64,000 bases of DNA from Kalaharituber pfeilii. Lineage: Eukaryota > Ascomycota > Pezizomycetes > Pezizales > Pezizaceae. The translations under genes and the position numbers were made by a program. The notes beneath the pieces are model-generated. The model worked only from the letters and a program-made list of their open reading frames with translations, searched no databases and was not told the origin of the DNA. This document shows positions 10,629-21,400 of the stretch, piece by piece; position 1 is the first letter of the stretch, and each line of letters opens with the position of its first letter. The stretch lies in assembly GCA_015179045.1 (NCBI GenBank), contig WHUZ01000060.1, positions 124,001 through 188,000 of the forward strand, in the 5' to 3' direction.

Positions 10629-10681
10629 CGTGCCATGGCGAACAGCTGCAAGCGGGGTTATGTGATTTAAAAAAAAAAAAA
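10629..10681 (+). mobile_element. LINE family B 3' end, minimal copy
   Basis: A 53-bp insert consists of the family-B tail (GCCATGGCGAACAGC then GCGGGGTTATGTGATTT) and poly(A). It is flanked by a perfect 15-bp duplication, ATGAGGATAGTTCAC, at 10614-10628 and 10682-10696. It is an extremely 5'-truncated retrotransposition product. Confidence 0.9.
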
Positions 10682-10725
10682 ATGAGGATAGTTCACATTA
10701 CCTCTCCAGTGTTGGCGTGCGTATA

Positions 10726-10835
10726 CTCGCTGGTTCGGAGAGTATTGGAACGCTGCATAGGGAATATGCAATATTTCAAAAGGCGAATAGCGCATACGCT
10801 TTATGCAGCGTTCCAATACTTTCCGAATCAGCGAG
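10726..10835. mobile_element. 110-bp TA-flanked hairpin MITE
   Basis: The left arm CTCGCTGGTTCGGAGAGTAT and its continuation GGAACGCTGCATA are mirrored on the right as TATGCAGCGTTCC and TCAGCGAG, with two or three mismatches over about 37 bp. TA lies at 10724-10725 and 10836-10837. There is no coding capacity. Two overlapping open frames cross the hairpin and are not credible. Confidence 0.8.
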
Positions 10836-10924
10836 TACTCCTCCGGGGCCAAGAAGGTACTATTCACACGAAAACATCCTCGCTAGAAATCTATTAGAAA
10901 TCTAACTCCCAAATGAACGCAGAG

Positions 10925-11640
10925 CATTTCGGTCAATCATATTGTAAAATGCTGGACAACCTTCTTCGCTAGCTTGGAGTCGAACCGGAGCTCTCAATTC
11001 TAGAAGTCTCTATGGCGCTTGTTGTTACTTCATTACCATAAGACAACAGCATCCACCTCGCCCAAAATTCTGCACTATCCACCCAGAACCCCACATCACC
11101 GCACCTTCCCCTCCGCAAACTTCCTCCCCACGTTCCTATTCCACCATCGCATCACACCGTCCCATTACTATGGCCATCCCATCCTCCCGACCACCGTCCC
11201 GACAATCCCTCCGACAATCCTATCGTGCGCCTCCGACAGCTGCTGCAACGGCATTTCGCAGCCCCTCTCGCTTCAACCACACGTTGAGCCAAATTTTTCA
11301 AAAACATAGCCTCGCACCTCTCTGTCCAGACCGCCTCTCAATTCCATCTTCTCCTCACATTGCCTCTATTATACTCCGCTTCACCTCTATATCACAACCC
11401 CTCCTCACCTCCAGCAGCACTTGCTTGCAGTGTTGTACCAAAATTTTATGGGTATATGAGGCTCAGGTACGAGGGGGCATGAGGGCCTTCGTGTGGGCCA
11501 GGTTTATAACATGATCAGCGCAGGAAGCCTGGCTGAGCTGGGCAATCAACCAAAAAAACAAGCAAGAGTGCTTATTCCAAGTGATTGACTTGTGAGTATA
11601 AGAGACCACTCTCTTGCATATCATCCTCAAGCTTTCCTAA
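10925..11640 (+). repeat. S-repeat copy
   Basis: It shows the family order: an entry zone with GCTGGACAACC and a TCGAACCGGAGCTC-like word, TATGGCGCTTGTTG, a long pyrimidine-rich tract, then a GGTTTATAACATG-like word and AAGCAAGAG near the end. No gene is supported. Confidence 0.55.
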
Positions 11641-12089
11641 GCCGGAGATTGCTTCCTGATACATGGGAATCCAGTTGGACTACAATGCAAGAAGTGGTAT
11701 TCCTCATTGTAAATACGTAAACGGTGGGTATCATGAGGGATTTAGCTGGTAAGAGAGTTTTTTTCATTCAGATAGACACATAAGGGTTTATTTTGTGAAG
11801 TCTGATGAATGGACATATGGAGATTTTTCAATATTATCCATGGCCAGTCAATTCAATTCTACTGGACAGAGTAGAAGGGTCTGGAGGGATAATCTGCTCA
11901 GTACCTGCTTCATGTTCGTTATCTTCTTCCTGCATATTAGATTTCATACACAAAATCTTGCGAGGATGTACAATGCAAATGCTGAAACCATAATGCAATA
12001 TCCTTTATGCGTAAATTGTTTTCTGTTTTACAGAGTTAAAAGGCTCAAAGTCTTGTTTTCCGCAATAGAGTATATAGGCATTGGGTAAC
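11641..12089. other. Unassigned spacer
   Basis: No gene, repeat or motif could be assigned with confidence. Short overlapping open frames at about 11795-12088 lack recognisable domains. The right part may already be the decayed 5' side of the LINE that follows. Confidence 0.3.
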
Positions 12090-12660
12090 AAGAAGGTGGA
12101 TGTAGAGGTAAAGAGGGCAACGAATAGAAAAGATTGGCTTGTGTCAATGGTGGGAGCAATATAGGGCAATAGACAGAGAAGAATAAGGATTTGGAAGGGG
12201 AAACGTGACGGGGTGGAATAGACAAGCAGTAATGTCCACCTCCATGCAGTTGAAAATGGTTAAAGGAATGACCAGTGACTGGTGGGAAAGGATACAGAAG
12301 AAAGAAAATGCAGAATACAGGGGTTGCGGAGAAAAGAGAGAGATGGTGGGAACACATGGCGTTCATGTGCGGAAGACCGGAAGGGTAGCTTACCCAGAAG
12401 GGTGTGAAATTAGAAGCATATGGACACACGCAGGTGGGTCAAGAGGGCGGAAAACGGGGAGGAGGTGGATGAATTGGAAAATATACTCACCATCTTGAAG
12501 GCAAAGAGGAGAGGAAGGACAGCACGGATGGGGGCAAGGTCAATTAACTATTTTTTTGCCTTGTACGTTTTGTGCCTGTTTCCAGGCCTGCGGGACTTTA
12601 GTCCAGGAACCCTTTCATAGCGAATAGCATATGCGGGGTTATGTGGTATTAAACAAAATA
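12090..12660 (+). mobile_element. LINE family B, decayed ORF2 3' end with tail
   Basis: Across two frames the plus strand encodes a C-terminal zinc-knuckle remnant of non-LTR reverse transcriptases: YRGCGEKREMV, then, after a frame change near 12347, WEHMAFMCGRPEG, i.e. C..C...H....C spacing. It ends in a family-B tail (CATAGCGAATAGC, GCGGGGTTATGTGGTATTA, then an A-rich run), which identifies what the B tails elsewhere in the window derive from. Stops and frameshifts make it non-functional. Confidence 0.65.
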
Positions 12661-12689
12661 TATATATTTAAGAAAACGTTTTCCTACTT

Positions 12690-13010
12690 GATGTGAGTGA
12701 GAATCGAGCAATGGTCCTCAATTCTATATATCTCCACGGTGGTTTTTGTTTATCTTTATAACTAGAGACAACAGCATCCCATTCAGCCAAGGCACAACAG
12801 TAGACACAACCCATGTTTCTTGCTGCCCCACCATCCTGCACAACACCTCGTTTCACTATTCCGTATCATTCTCACTTTACACTGCTCCTCTGCCCATTCC
12901 TACTGCTTCTAACTATCTACATCATATTCATATAACCAAACATTGCCTCTTCTTCCAACTGTGCCTGCATATTTCTGGCATCAGCAATACTCAAGTGGCT
13001 GAATAGGATA
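12690..13010 (+). repeat. S-repeat fragment
   Basis: It contains the family words GAATCGAGCAATGGTCCTCAATTC-like entry zone (12700s) and GAGACAACAGCATCCCA, followed by a pyrimidine-rich tract. The 3' half of the repeat is absent. No gene is supported. Confidence 0.5.
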
Positions 13011-14958
13011 GATATGCTGCTAAAGTCGTATCCACTTTAGATAAGCCCGTACAAAGTTAAGCTACTCTGGTATTTTTTCTTGTCTAACGTTAGGCCCTAC
13101 GGCTTATGAATAGTAAGTAATTTCGCAGGCCAATAGAGGAAACTGGGCTCATGAACACTTTTCATCATTATATACGAAGGACATCTTGACCAGCGCTATA
13201 GATACTACCTGGGAAAAGTGCTCGAAAAAGGAGGTTCTATATATCAATCCAGCTCCAGTGGAAGTCTGAAGTTGGATACCCTCATTGTTCTCCTCAAATG
13301 CAATCTCCTGAACAGTGCTCAGTGCCCCACCAACTGGTCCACAATACGCACCCACAGATTCCCTCGGGCCATCCCTTAAGCTCAAATCCCTAGTTAAATC
13401 TATATTTTGACGGTCTCCAGCCATGCCACTTAGTAATAATCCAATTTGTGCAAGCAGGCATGGCTGTGTATGGTTTAAAAAGTATATCCTATATACACCT
13501 GATCCGAGGCTCCTTCTATGTAGGCAGTAGTGCCATAACCAGTTGTCCGGTCTGAGGGTCTTGGCAGCAGACGAACCTACAGTTACTCAAATCCGCTACT
13601 CAATTAGGCAGTTGCGGTCATAATTTCATAGTCACAAATAGTCACACCCACAGCTCGTACTCCTTCGTCTACTCCACGTTTCTTCTCCAAATTTCGAGCC
13701 TTTTCGTCCTCTCATCTCCTCACTGCTAGCTTCACCTAATCTTCCTATACTCCGGCCCAGTCTCAAGTACTTATACCCCAGCTCAACCTGCCCTCTTCCA
13801 GTCGGGAACCAACCACGCTCCTCTGCGGCGTTTCATTAACCCCTTCCTCTTCAGTTCCAGTGAGATATTGCTGAGTGGGTCCTTGGCTGTTCAAGTCGGT
13901 TCCTGACCAAGCACACTCCTGGAGCTTAATCCACTACCCTACCACCCCCCTCTTCCATCGTTTTATATTCACCCCATTCCTTCGTGGTTACACATGCGAG
14001 AGCTAACCCCCCTAGCCGAAGATTCTCCGTGCAGGATCTTGGCCACAATTTCCGCTCTTCTAGTACTGACCCTCTCCCAGACTAACTAGTTATTACATTC
14101 ACTTCTCGACCACTGTTCAGACCAACGGTCAACACTCCAAATCGCTAGCTTTGTTCAAGACTCGTGGCTTAGACTCACATTCTAGATTCATGGCCTCAGA
14201 CTGTTTTAGAGTCGAGGCTGTTTATCAACCAATCGAACAGCTGTTCTTCCTGCCTGTCGAGATACGGCTTTTCCGAGATGTTAGGGATATATAGCTGTCT
14301 TGAACATTATGTAAATAAATAACTCTGCACAGAACTTGCAGCGTAACGGGAAAAAAAAAAAAAAAAATTAAAAATAAGAAATAAGGTGAATCAACAAGTA
14401 TTTTCATATCGCAAGCAAACAGCTCTAAAAAATTCTCCTGGTCCAAAGCTATGCTATTATGAAGAGAGAGTTTGGTTAAACAATGGCATTATTTGCTCCT
14501 GTATTAGTCATCCGTATAATTGACTGCGATTATCCTCAAGATTCCTCCATATAGTATACCACACTATGGATACGCCTGTATAAACTGCAGGTGTAAGTTC
14601 TGAAACTGGGCTATGGGTTGTGAAGATATATGAGCATTTGAAGCTGTGCAAGTAAGCATTTGAAGGCCAACAAAAGTGCTGTCAGTAATTATCACGTATA
14701 GCACCTACGGAGTTCACGCAGTTAGGGGCGATATGTATTCAGGCGAGGGAATCTGAGGTCAATATCGTTAAGTCTATTGAGCGAAGCATTGCAGGAATCA
14801 CACACTTATATACATGAGTAAATCCAAATAAACCTAATATAGTCCATGTTAGATATAAGCGCAGAACTAACAATAGAAACAAGCAACAAGAAGTGCGCGT
14901 AAATCATGATCTACATAGACGTTATATAATAACAGCAGGGTGTGAGGGATGATCCGTT
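13011..14958. other. Gene-poor interval left of ANK3
   Basis: No gene is recognised. A 91-codon minus-strand frame at 13149-13424 (start MAGDRQNIDLTRD, no known domain) could be an exon but has no supporting splice pattern. The stretch 13560-14200 is pyrimidine-rich and resembles S-repeat composition. An A-run at 14349-14367 has no clear LINE tail beside it. The usual conserved 3' flank of the array is missing here, unlike at the other copies. Confidence 0.3.
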
Positions 14959-17249
14959 TCAACCGTAATCCTCTAGGTAGCATCTCACTAGTGGTGGTGG
15001 TGGTGGTTTCCTGGCCTGCTCCTGAGGTGAAAGTTGCGACCAAAGATATCTCGCCATTTCGTCAAAACGGGGGTTGTGGCGCAGCATATCGTATGGTGTT
15101 TTTCCATCCTTATTCTGGATGTTTGGAGATGCACCATGCTCAATCAATATCTTTGTAAGTGTGAGAGAGTTGATGCTGAAGTGGAGTGGGGTGTTGCCCG
15201 CCCTGCTGCCCTCGTTTATGAGCTTCCATGCTCCTCGCTGCAAGATTTCTGTCAACATCTCGGGATCATCCCCATTAACTGCGCAATGTACTACCGTCAA
15301 CTGGAAGTTGTCCCGTGCGAAAAGATTTGCCCCCTTCTCAATTAAGAGTCTTGCAATTGCTCTTCTGCCGAAGGAGATCGCCCGGAGCAAAGGTGTCATC
15401 TCTCGCTCAAACGGCCATTTTTCCTCGACGTCCGCACCCATCGTGATCAGTAATCGCACCACGGTATGGCAGCTGTATTTATTCAGTGCAGTATGGATGC
15501 AGCCAGTAAGGTCGATTAGAGGAGTAACTGAAGCTATTGCACCCTCACTTGCTCCTCTCTCCAAGAGTAATTTGCAGATATCTTCATGGCATAGAAATGC
15601 AGCATAAGCGAGTGGTGTTAGGCCATTTGAATCTCTTTGCTCTATGTCTGCTCCGAATGTGAGTAGGGTTTGGATGACATTCTCATTGCCCCGTGAATAG
15701 CACTGTGGATTATTCCTTCCATCCTTGCTCCTCTCTCCAAAAGTAATTTAGAGATTCTTTCATGGCCCATATATGCAGCATGGCCCAGTGGTGTTCGACC
15801 TTTTGAATCTCTCTCTTCTATATCCATTCCTGAGGTAAGCAGATCTTGAACTGCATTTTCGTTCCCCTCACGAATGGCATAGTGGATGCCCCTCAAAGAA
15901 GACAATGTCAATTTCAATTTTTGGAAAGATCTATAGCGACCAGCAGCTGAATGAAGTGGAACTTCAGCTTGGTAAGGTTCTGAGTCCCAGAGATCAGATA
16001 AGCAAATGGGCAGCATAATCACCGAGATCTCTGAAATTGCAAGGTCACCCAAACTCATGTCTGAACGCATCGACCAACTGCAGCCTCTTGTTGAGCTTCT
16101 GCTAGAGAATGCGGAGAAAGAATCATCACTTATGCCCCACCTCTTAATTCTCTTGTAAGGTCTTGAATCTCTCAGTTCGTCCATAAACAATGATAGCGTG
16201 GATCGTATAGATCGCAAGGATAATGTGCTACGAGATGTTGCTGCTGTTCTGAAAGATGCAGCGTCGTCATCAGTGGGGACCTTGTCAGATCTCATGGATT
16301 GCAAGGATAATTTGCTAAGGGATGTTGCTGCTGTTCTGAACGACGAAGCGTCGTCATTATCATTGGGGATCTTGTCAGACCCCATAGATCGCAAGGATAG
16401 TTTGTTCACAGAGGTTGCTGCTGTTCTGAATGATGCCTCATCATCATCATCGTCCTTGGGGACGCGATCATCCTTAATTGTGGATAATGGTTGCTCGGAA
16501 TTGTCGTTCCCAGGCCTAGGTAGTATGCTTATAATCTTTGACCGATTATCTAATTTCGATGACTCAATCTCATCGCGGATTTGGGCATCATGACGGGTGA
16601 TAAGTTCTCGTAGCTGGGTTGAGATGGCATCAACTACTTCTTCCAATTTTCCAAGGCGTTCAGAAGCCTCTGCTGTAGTATGGCTGCGCACAGAGATTAG
16701 CTTTTCTGCACCTCCAAACGGTAGTTAATTGTATTTGGATAATGCTCTAGGGCTCTCAATTTACCATTGGATAATACCCAACATCAGGCTTAAACTCAAC
16801 TTGTGCCGTTGCAAGTCCTCAATAAAGACTGTAACTTCTGTTTCTTTCCACATTGCCCATTTTATTTTCTCAAACAAAAGGCTTGTTTTCTTTGCTGGAG
16901 GTTGCACGCAATTAGGATCACTACCAGTAATCCCTACCACCTCACTCAGATACTTATCCAAGTTGGAAGCAATCAAAACACACCCACTCAAAGTTGTAAC
17001 CAGGTGATGAATAGACAACATCTTTAATCTGCTTTGGTTTGGAACCTGACTTGTCCCAAGAATAAGCAGCTGAACCTGGCAGAAGATGGCATTCATATCT
17101 TGCATTTCTTCCATGAGATGGTTGATCGATTCTGGTGCCTGTTTCGCTCGCACAGTGCACTGATAAAGATCCCTCAGCATACTTATAATCTTTGTTGAGA
17201 TTACAACGAGACCAGCAATTGATGTGGCTAAAGATAAGGGATCGGACAT
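14959..17249 (-). pseudogene. ANK3: full-length copy with one frameshift
   Basis: Exon 1 is 17249-16765 and exon 2 runs 16683-14959, with an 81-nt intron and the same donor and branch point as ANK1. Exon 1 is nearly identical to that of ANK1. The linker has three SFRTAATS modules and there are two ankyrin pairs. In the second pair the minus-strand G run at 15692-15689 is one base short (GGGG where GGGGG keeps the frame), so translation would end at HSEQT. The frame then continues cleanly from DIEQRDS to the tail. With the base restored in principle the length would be about 736 residues. A sequencing error in a homopolymer is an alternative to true inactivation. The last codons (PPPPPLVRCYLEDYG) and the 3' flank differ from all sisters, suggesting a recombined 3' end at a GGT repeat near 14990-15008. 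Confidence 0.8.
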
Positions 17250-17400
17250 CGCTTTTGGTATACTGGTTGGACGTACAGGCCAGTTGAGTTGATTTTGGTA
17301 GAGGGAATGTCAATTAGCCCCGCAGGGAATTAATTGATGGAATTGCGGCACCGGCGACGACGAGGCTAGACTTGGTGTGAAGCAACTCTTTAACGGTGTT
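17250..17400 (-). promoter_or_regulatory. Conserved 5' flank of ANK3
   Basis: It carries the same words as beside ANK1 and ANK2 (CTACCAAAATCAACTCAACT, AGTATACCAAAAGCG before the ATG, a GGGAATTAATTGATGGAATT-like block). Homology to the ANK2 flank continues outward for more than 800 bp, through the pogo-like MITE. Confidence 0.5.
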
Positions 17401-17881
17401 TAAGCTTTGCCAAACCTGATACCTCTCATAATGCGAAAGGCTGATAAGACGAACTATCGTGGAGTGTCCCCTACGGACTAGCCAGCTACCAATCCTACGA
17501 AACCTATCTCTTCGTTACCAAGACAAATGCCGCCTTGCCTCATCCCTGCTTGCCTAGCAGAGTAGGTAGGCACTCCATTGTCTTGGATCTGTCCAGCTGC
17601 TAAAGAGCAGTTGGTTTATTAAGGTTGAAAAGCTGCGCGCTTGCAAACAGTTTCTGTGATTTGCGGGCTGCAGTTGGGGTATAGTCGACTATTGATTCTT
17701 CATTTTATAAGCTAGTGCAGAATGATTGGCAGCTGTAAAGCAATGTCATGTGCAGCTATGTAGTTCCACTAAATATGGGCCATTCTATGTAACATTATCA
17801 CTACTTGGCGGCAGTCAAAGTGTTTAACTTGATTTTAGTAATTCCACACGTTTTTGGGAAGCACATAATGCGTCGAAAGTA

Positions 17882-18118
17882 CAGTTAAACCTCCCATATT
17901 TATCCTCTATAACTGGATATCCAGTATTATTGGATGGAGCCTTCTCCCGCAAATTTACTTCTCCCTCATGAGGTGCCTCTATTTTTTTTTTTTTTTTATA
18001 TCAATACTCGCGTGCCGCCCTATGGGCTATGGCGAGGAGGTGCCTCTATAAATGGATAGTTAGTCATATTGGATAAAGGGTGCGGCCCCGAGCTGATCCA
18101 ATATGAGAGGCTCGACTG
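17882..18118. mobile_element. pogo-like MITE interrupted by a LINE tail
   Basis: It has TA at 17880-17881 and 18119-18120 with the same termini as the MITEs at 7489 and 10093. It is longer only because a family-A LINE end was inserted at 17983-18037. Confidence 0.75.
17983..18037 (-). mobile_element. LINE family A 3' end, minimal copy
   Basis: About 55 bp: poly(T), then ATATCAATACTCGCGTGCCG and CCTATGGGCTATGGCG, i.e. the family-A tail on the minus strand. It is bounded by a 12-bp duplication AGGTGCCTCTAT (17971-17982 and 18038-18049). The equivalent MITEs upstream of ANK1 and ANK2 lack it, so it arrived after the duplications. Confidence 0.9.
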
Positions 18119-18317
18119 TATAGAGAATGTTCAGGGCCATTCGCCCTGTGAGGCAAGATTATGCAGCCAGAAAAGGTGCTATATCATAACACAGTAGGTC
18201 AGGGATTCGCTAGTTGTAAGTTTGACAAAATGCAGAAGGATATTACAATTGTTTGCCACCAATCAGAGACTTTTTGGGACTTGGTTTCATTGAGAATGTC
18301 ACAGCTATACACGTAAA

Positions 18318-18656
18318 ATGCATATTGCAAGTGGCTCGAGGTTTATCGAATGGCCTGGAAAATACCAGAACAGGGACCGGTGGAGACGTAATTCACTCGG
18401 TGAGATATGGAAATATATTCGGGATGAGTTAGAAAAATTAACATACGTCGCGGCCGTTCAGTTGGAAATTATTGAGGAACTTGATGAAGATGCGGTCAAG
18501 AAAATGGGAGTAACAAGAGAGCAACTAAAAGAGCAGTTATGGTACGAAACATTATTGCTGCCATGTGCGAATATACATGCGCAGACTGATGCGAGAAAGC
18601 AAAGAAGGTATAGTAATACCTTTCCACAGGAGAGTAGCAGAGTGAGCCAAATTTGA
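18318..18656 (+). CDS. Hypothetical 112-residue frame
   Basis: An open frame with ordinary composition and an acidic/basic helical middle (EEIGE-like EIIEELDEDAVKKMG). No domain was recognised and there is no splice or promoter support. The start is the first ATG. Its 3' end runs into the minisatellite that follows, so it may be the edge of a decayed gene or element. Confidence is low. Confidence 0.2.
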   Translation: MHIASGSRFIEWPGKYQNRDRWRRNSLGEIWKYIRDELEKLTYVAAVQLEIIEELDEDAVKKMGVTREQLKEQLWYETLLLPCANIHAQTDARKQRRYSNTFPQESSRVSQI

Positions 18657-19325
18657 CAGGTATAATAGGACTCTTTCCGCATTGTGAGATATAGCAGAAT
18701 GAGCACAATTTGATAGTTATTCGATAGCACAAGATGCAGCAGAATGAGAGTCGAATTTGACAGATATTGCAGGTCTATTTCAGCCTGGGAGATGCAGCAG
18801 AATACGCCGAATTTTGACAGGGATTGGTAGATCTCTCTTGCCAACATGAGATACAGCAGGGTGAGCACAATTTGACAGGCATGACAGCTCCTCAATAATG
18901 TGAGATGCAGCAGAATGAGCCGAATTCAATAGGAATGGCAGTCTCTCTCGATGGTGTGAGATGAGGCAGAATGAGCTCAATTTATCAGGGTATGACAGCT
19001 TCCTTTCGATGGCGTGAGATGAGGCAGAATGAGCTGACAAGTATCACAGGACTCTTTCCACAGTGTGAGAACAGCAGAATGAGCCAAATTTGACAGGTAC
19101 GGCAGGACCCACCTGGCAGCGTGAGACATGGTAAAATGGGCTCAATTCACAGTTACGACTGGCCCCTTTCTACGGTGCAAAGTGGGGCAATATGGCTCAA
19201 TTTGACAGATACAATAAGACCTCCTTGATGGTGCAAGATATGCCAAAATGAGCTCAATTTACAATTTTACAAGTATGGCAGATTACTTTCGATGGTGCGA
19301 GATGGGGCAAAATGAGAATGCGCTG
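18640..19325 (+). repeat. Degenerate minisatellite, unit about 60 bp
   Basis: About eleven or twelve diverged units share the cores GCAGAATGAGC and CAATTTGACAGG and a GTGAGATG word, for example at about 18695, 18735, 18858, 18912, 18968, 19025, 19075. Spacing is mostly 55-65 bp. There is no open frame across it and no neighbouring gene it could belong to. Confidence 0.75.
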
Positions 19326-20449
19326 GACCGGTATGGCATGGTGCTAGAGGCCAGATAAGGAAGCTAGGTACACATGAAAGGGCATATGCTAGACATCTGA
19401 GCAATATCATTGCGAGTAGATATTAATAGGAATTTAGGTAAAGTTTATGGGCTGTAATGAGAGTTTCGCTATCCATAAGTTCCACAATTATACTCCACAA
19501 AATATATAAAATTAACCTTCTGAAGCTACATTTGGTACTAGAGCTCCCTGGATGCAGGAGTGGGATTACATGATATTATAAATAACAATGAGAATATACT
19601 GATATGAATAAATGCAGAGAAATGAGATTGTATGGTCATGGAACTGGTAAAGAGTGTACAGTCACTTGATGCCGACTTTACGGGGCTACAATGGTCCCTT
19701 ATCCACTACCGCTACACCTACACGCACCCTCGCGGTCGCGAGGTGGTCACATGCTAGTAAAGTATGTACTAGCTGGATGTTTTTGTTTCAGGATATCTGA
19801 CATAACGAAGGTTCTCAGTAGGTGCGAAAGCTTAAAACTCTGTTTAGTACTCCTAGCATTCATCGTCGTTGTGAATTGAACCAACAATTAGTACTTATAT
19901 ACGGGCTAGTACATTACGGTTATGTTCAAACTAGAAGTATCTGATGGAATACATGTCCGCCAGATGGCATTGGTATTCACAGGATACGCGACGTGTTAAG
20001 TAGTAATAATCTAGGCAGCGCATCACCTGCTTTACGTATCTGGAGAAAAAATTCTTTTCAATCTGAAATGCACTGACTTAACTAATATGCCCATGTTTTT
20101 GAAATTAGAAGCAGCAGCCAACTTAGCACAAGAAGCAGCATAGCTATATCAAATAGATGTGTATGTGTATGAAGAATTACACAGCGTGTGGGTTGAGCTC
20201 CACAGTGAGGACGTAGTTGAGGGTAGTTTCACAAGCGGGGGTGTTCGAATAACATGAAGGTACTCCGTAATGAGGGTAGTAAATGTGAATCAAGTCAGTG
20301 GTATAGACGCAGTGGACGGCCATTTTCGGCGTAGATAAGGGCAATGCAGACAGCACACGAGTTGAATTTAGTGGTGTCGTCTCGCATCAATGAATGTATC
20401 ATTTTCTGTGGCTCAATCAGATAACCGTCACCATGATAAAAGAAAGAGA
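19326..20449. other. Gene-free interval
   Basis: No credible coding frame, inverted repeat or array homology was seen. Composition is mixed and stops are frequent in all frames. Confidence 0.4.
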
Positions 20450-21400
20450 AAAGTGAATGTTAACATATTGCCCTAGTTCCATTAGAATTAAATCATATGG
20501 GACTGGAACATTACAATCCATCTTTTCGAGAAAGACGCTGGGCGACGCTCTTCCCCAGCTCGAAGAAAGAGAGAATCGTACTGGGCCCCTCAATCCTTAC
20601 CTTTCCATGGCGCTTGCTGCTATCTCCATCACTAGAAACAACAGCATTCCACTTCAACAGCCAAGACATAGGTCAGTTCAAAGGTTGACAGCTCCACCAC
20701 CTATTGAACTCACCCTAGCCCACCCCCGCAAAAGCATCTCGAACCACCTCATCCCGCTGCCTCTCAATCGCACCTCTAGTTCAGCAGCCACAACAGTAAG
20801 CAGCACTCCAACGGCACCTCCAATGGTACCTGCAACAATTCCTCCAGCAGCCTCTTCAGCGCCGTCTCCATCGGCATCTCTGACTGGTCCCTGACAACTC
20901 CTCCGCCAGCAGTCGCAACAGCATTTCGCACGCCCCTCTCGCACCACCTCTTCAACCGCATGTTCAGCAGCATGTTTACACACTCCGCTCCCCACCACCT
21001 CTCAACGGCACCACCCTCACACAGCCTTTAAGTTGCACCTCCGCTTGATTGCACTGCCTCTCAGTTGCACTCTCTTGCAATCGTACCCATGCTATAGAGC
21101 AGCATCTCGCTCGCACCCCGCCTCTCTCATACCACCACCCCGTCCCACCACACCGGTTCCCTCCAACCAATCGTCTCGGCACTTCAACAGCTCCTCGCAT
21201 AGCTAGCCACCATCTCCCATTTTTAGGTTGATGACACCCATGTGCTTATCATTCTTTGTCAATCAATTTCTTTGAACGCTTTGAAATTTATATTTATCGT
21301 CGACATCTATTTCATAATTGGTTTATACACAGGGCTTGAGCTGAGATCAGGTCTATAAATATGATTGGTGGACGAATGTGGAACATTGAGATAGAACAAG
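20450..21400 (+). repeat. S-repeat copy
   Basis: One of the most complete copies. It starts near TAGTTCCATTAGAATTAAATC, has GGCGCTTGCTGCTATCTCC and GAAACAACAGCATTCCAC, a 500-bp pyrimidine-rich tract with repeated CTCC.ACAGC words, GTTGATGACACCCATG and ends near GGTCTATAAATATG. It parallels 1-600. Open frames inside are proline/serine-rich by composition only. Confidence 0.6.

Noticed and set aside
10682..10905. Overlapping small frames on both strands
   Set aside because: They run through a hairpin MITE and its flanks; inverted-repeat arms give mirrored frames.
20457..20894. A 145-codon frame at the start of an S-repeat
   Set aside because: Same reason: the sister copies have other frames and different translations.
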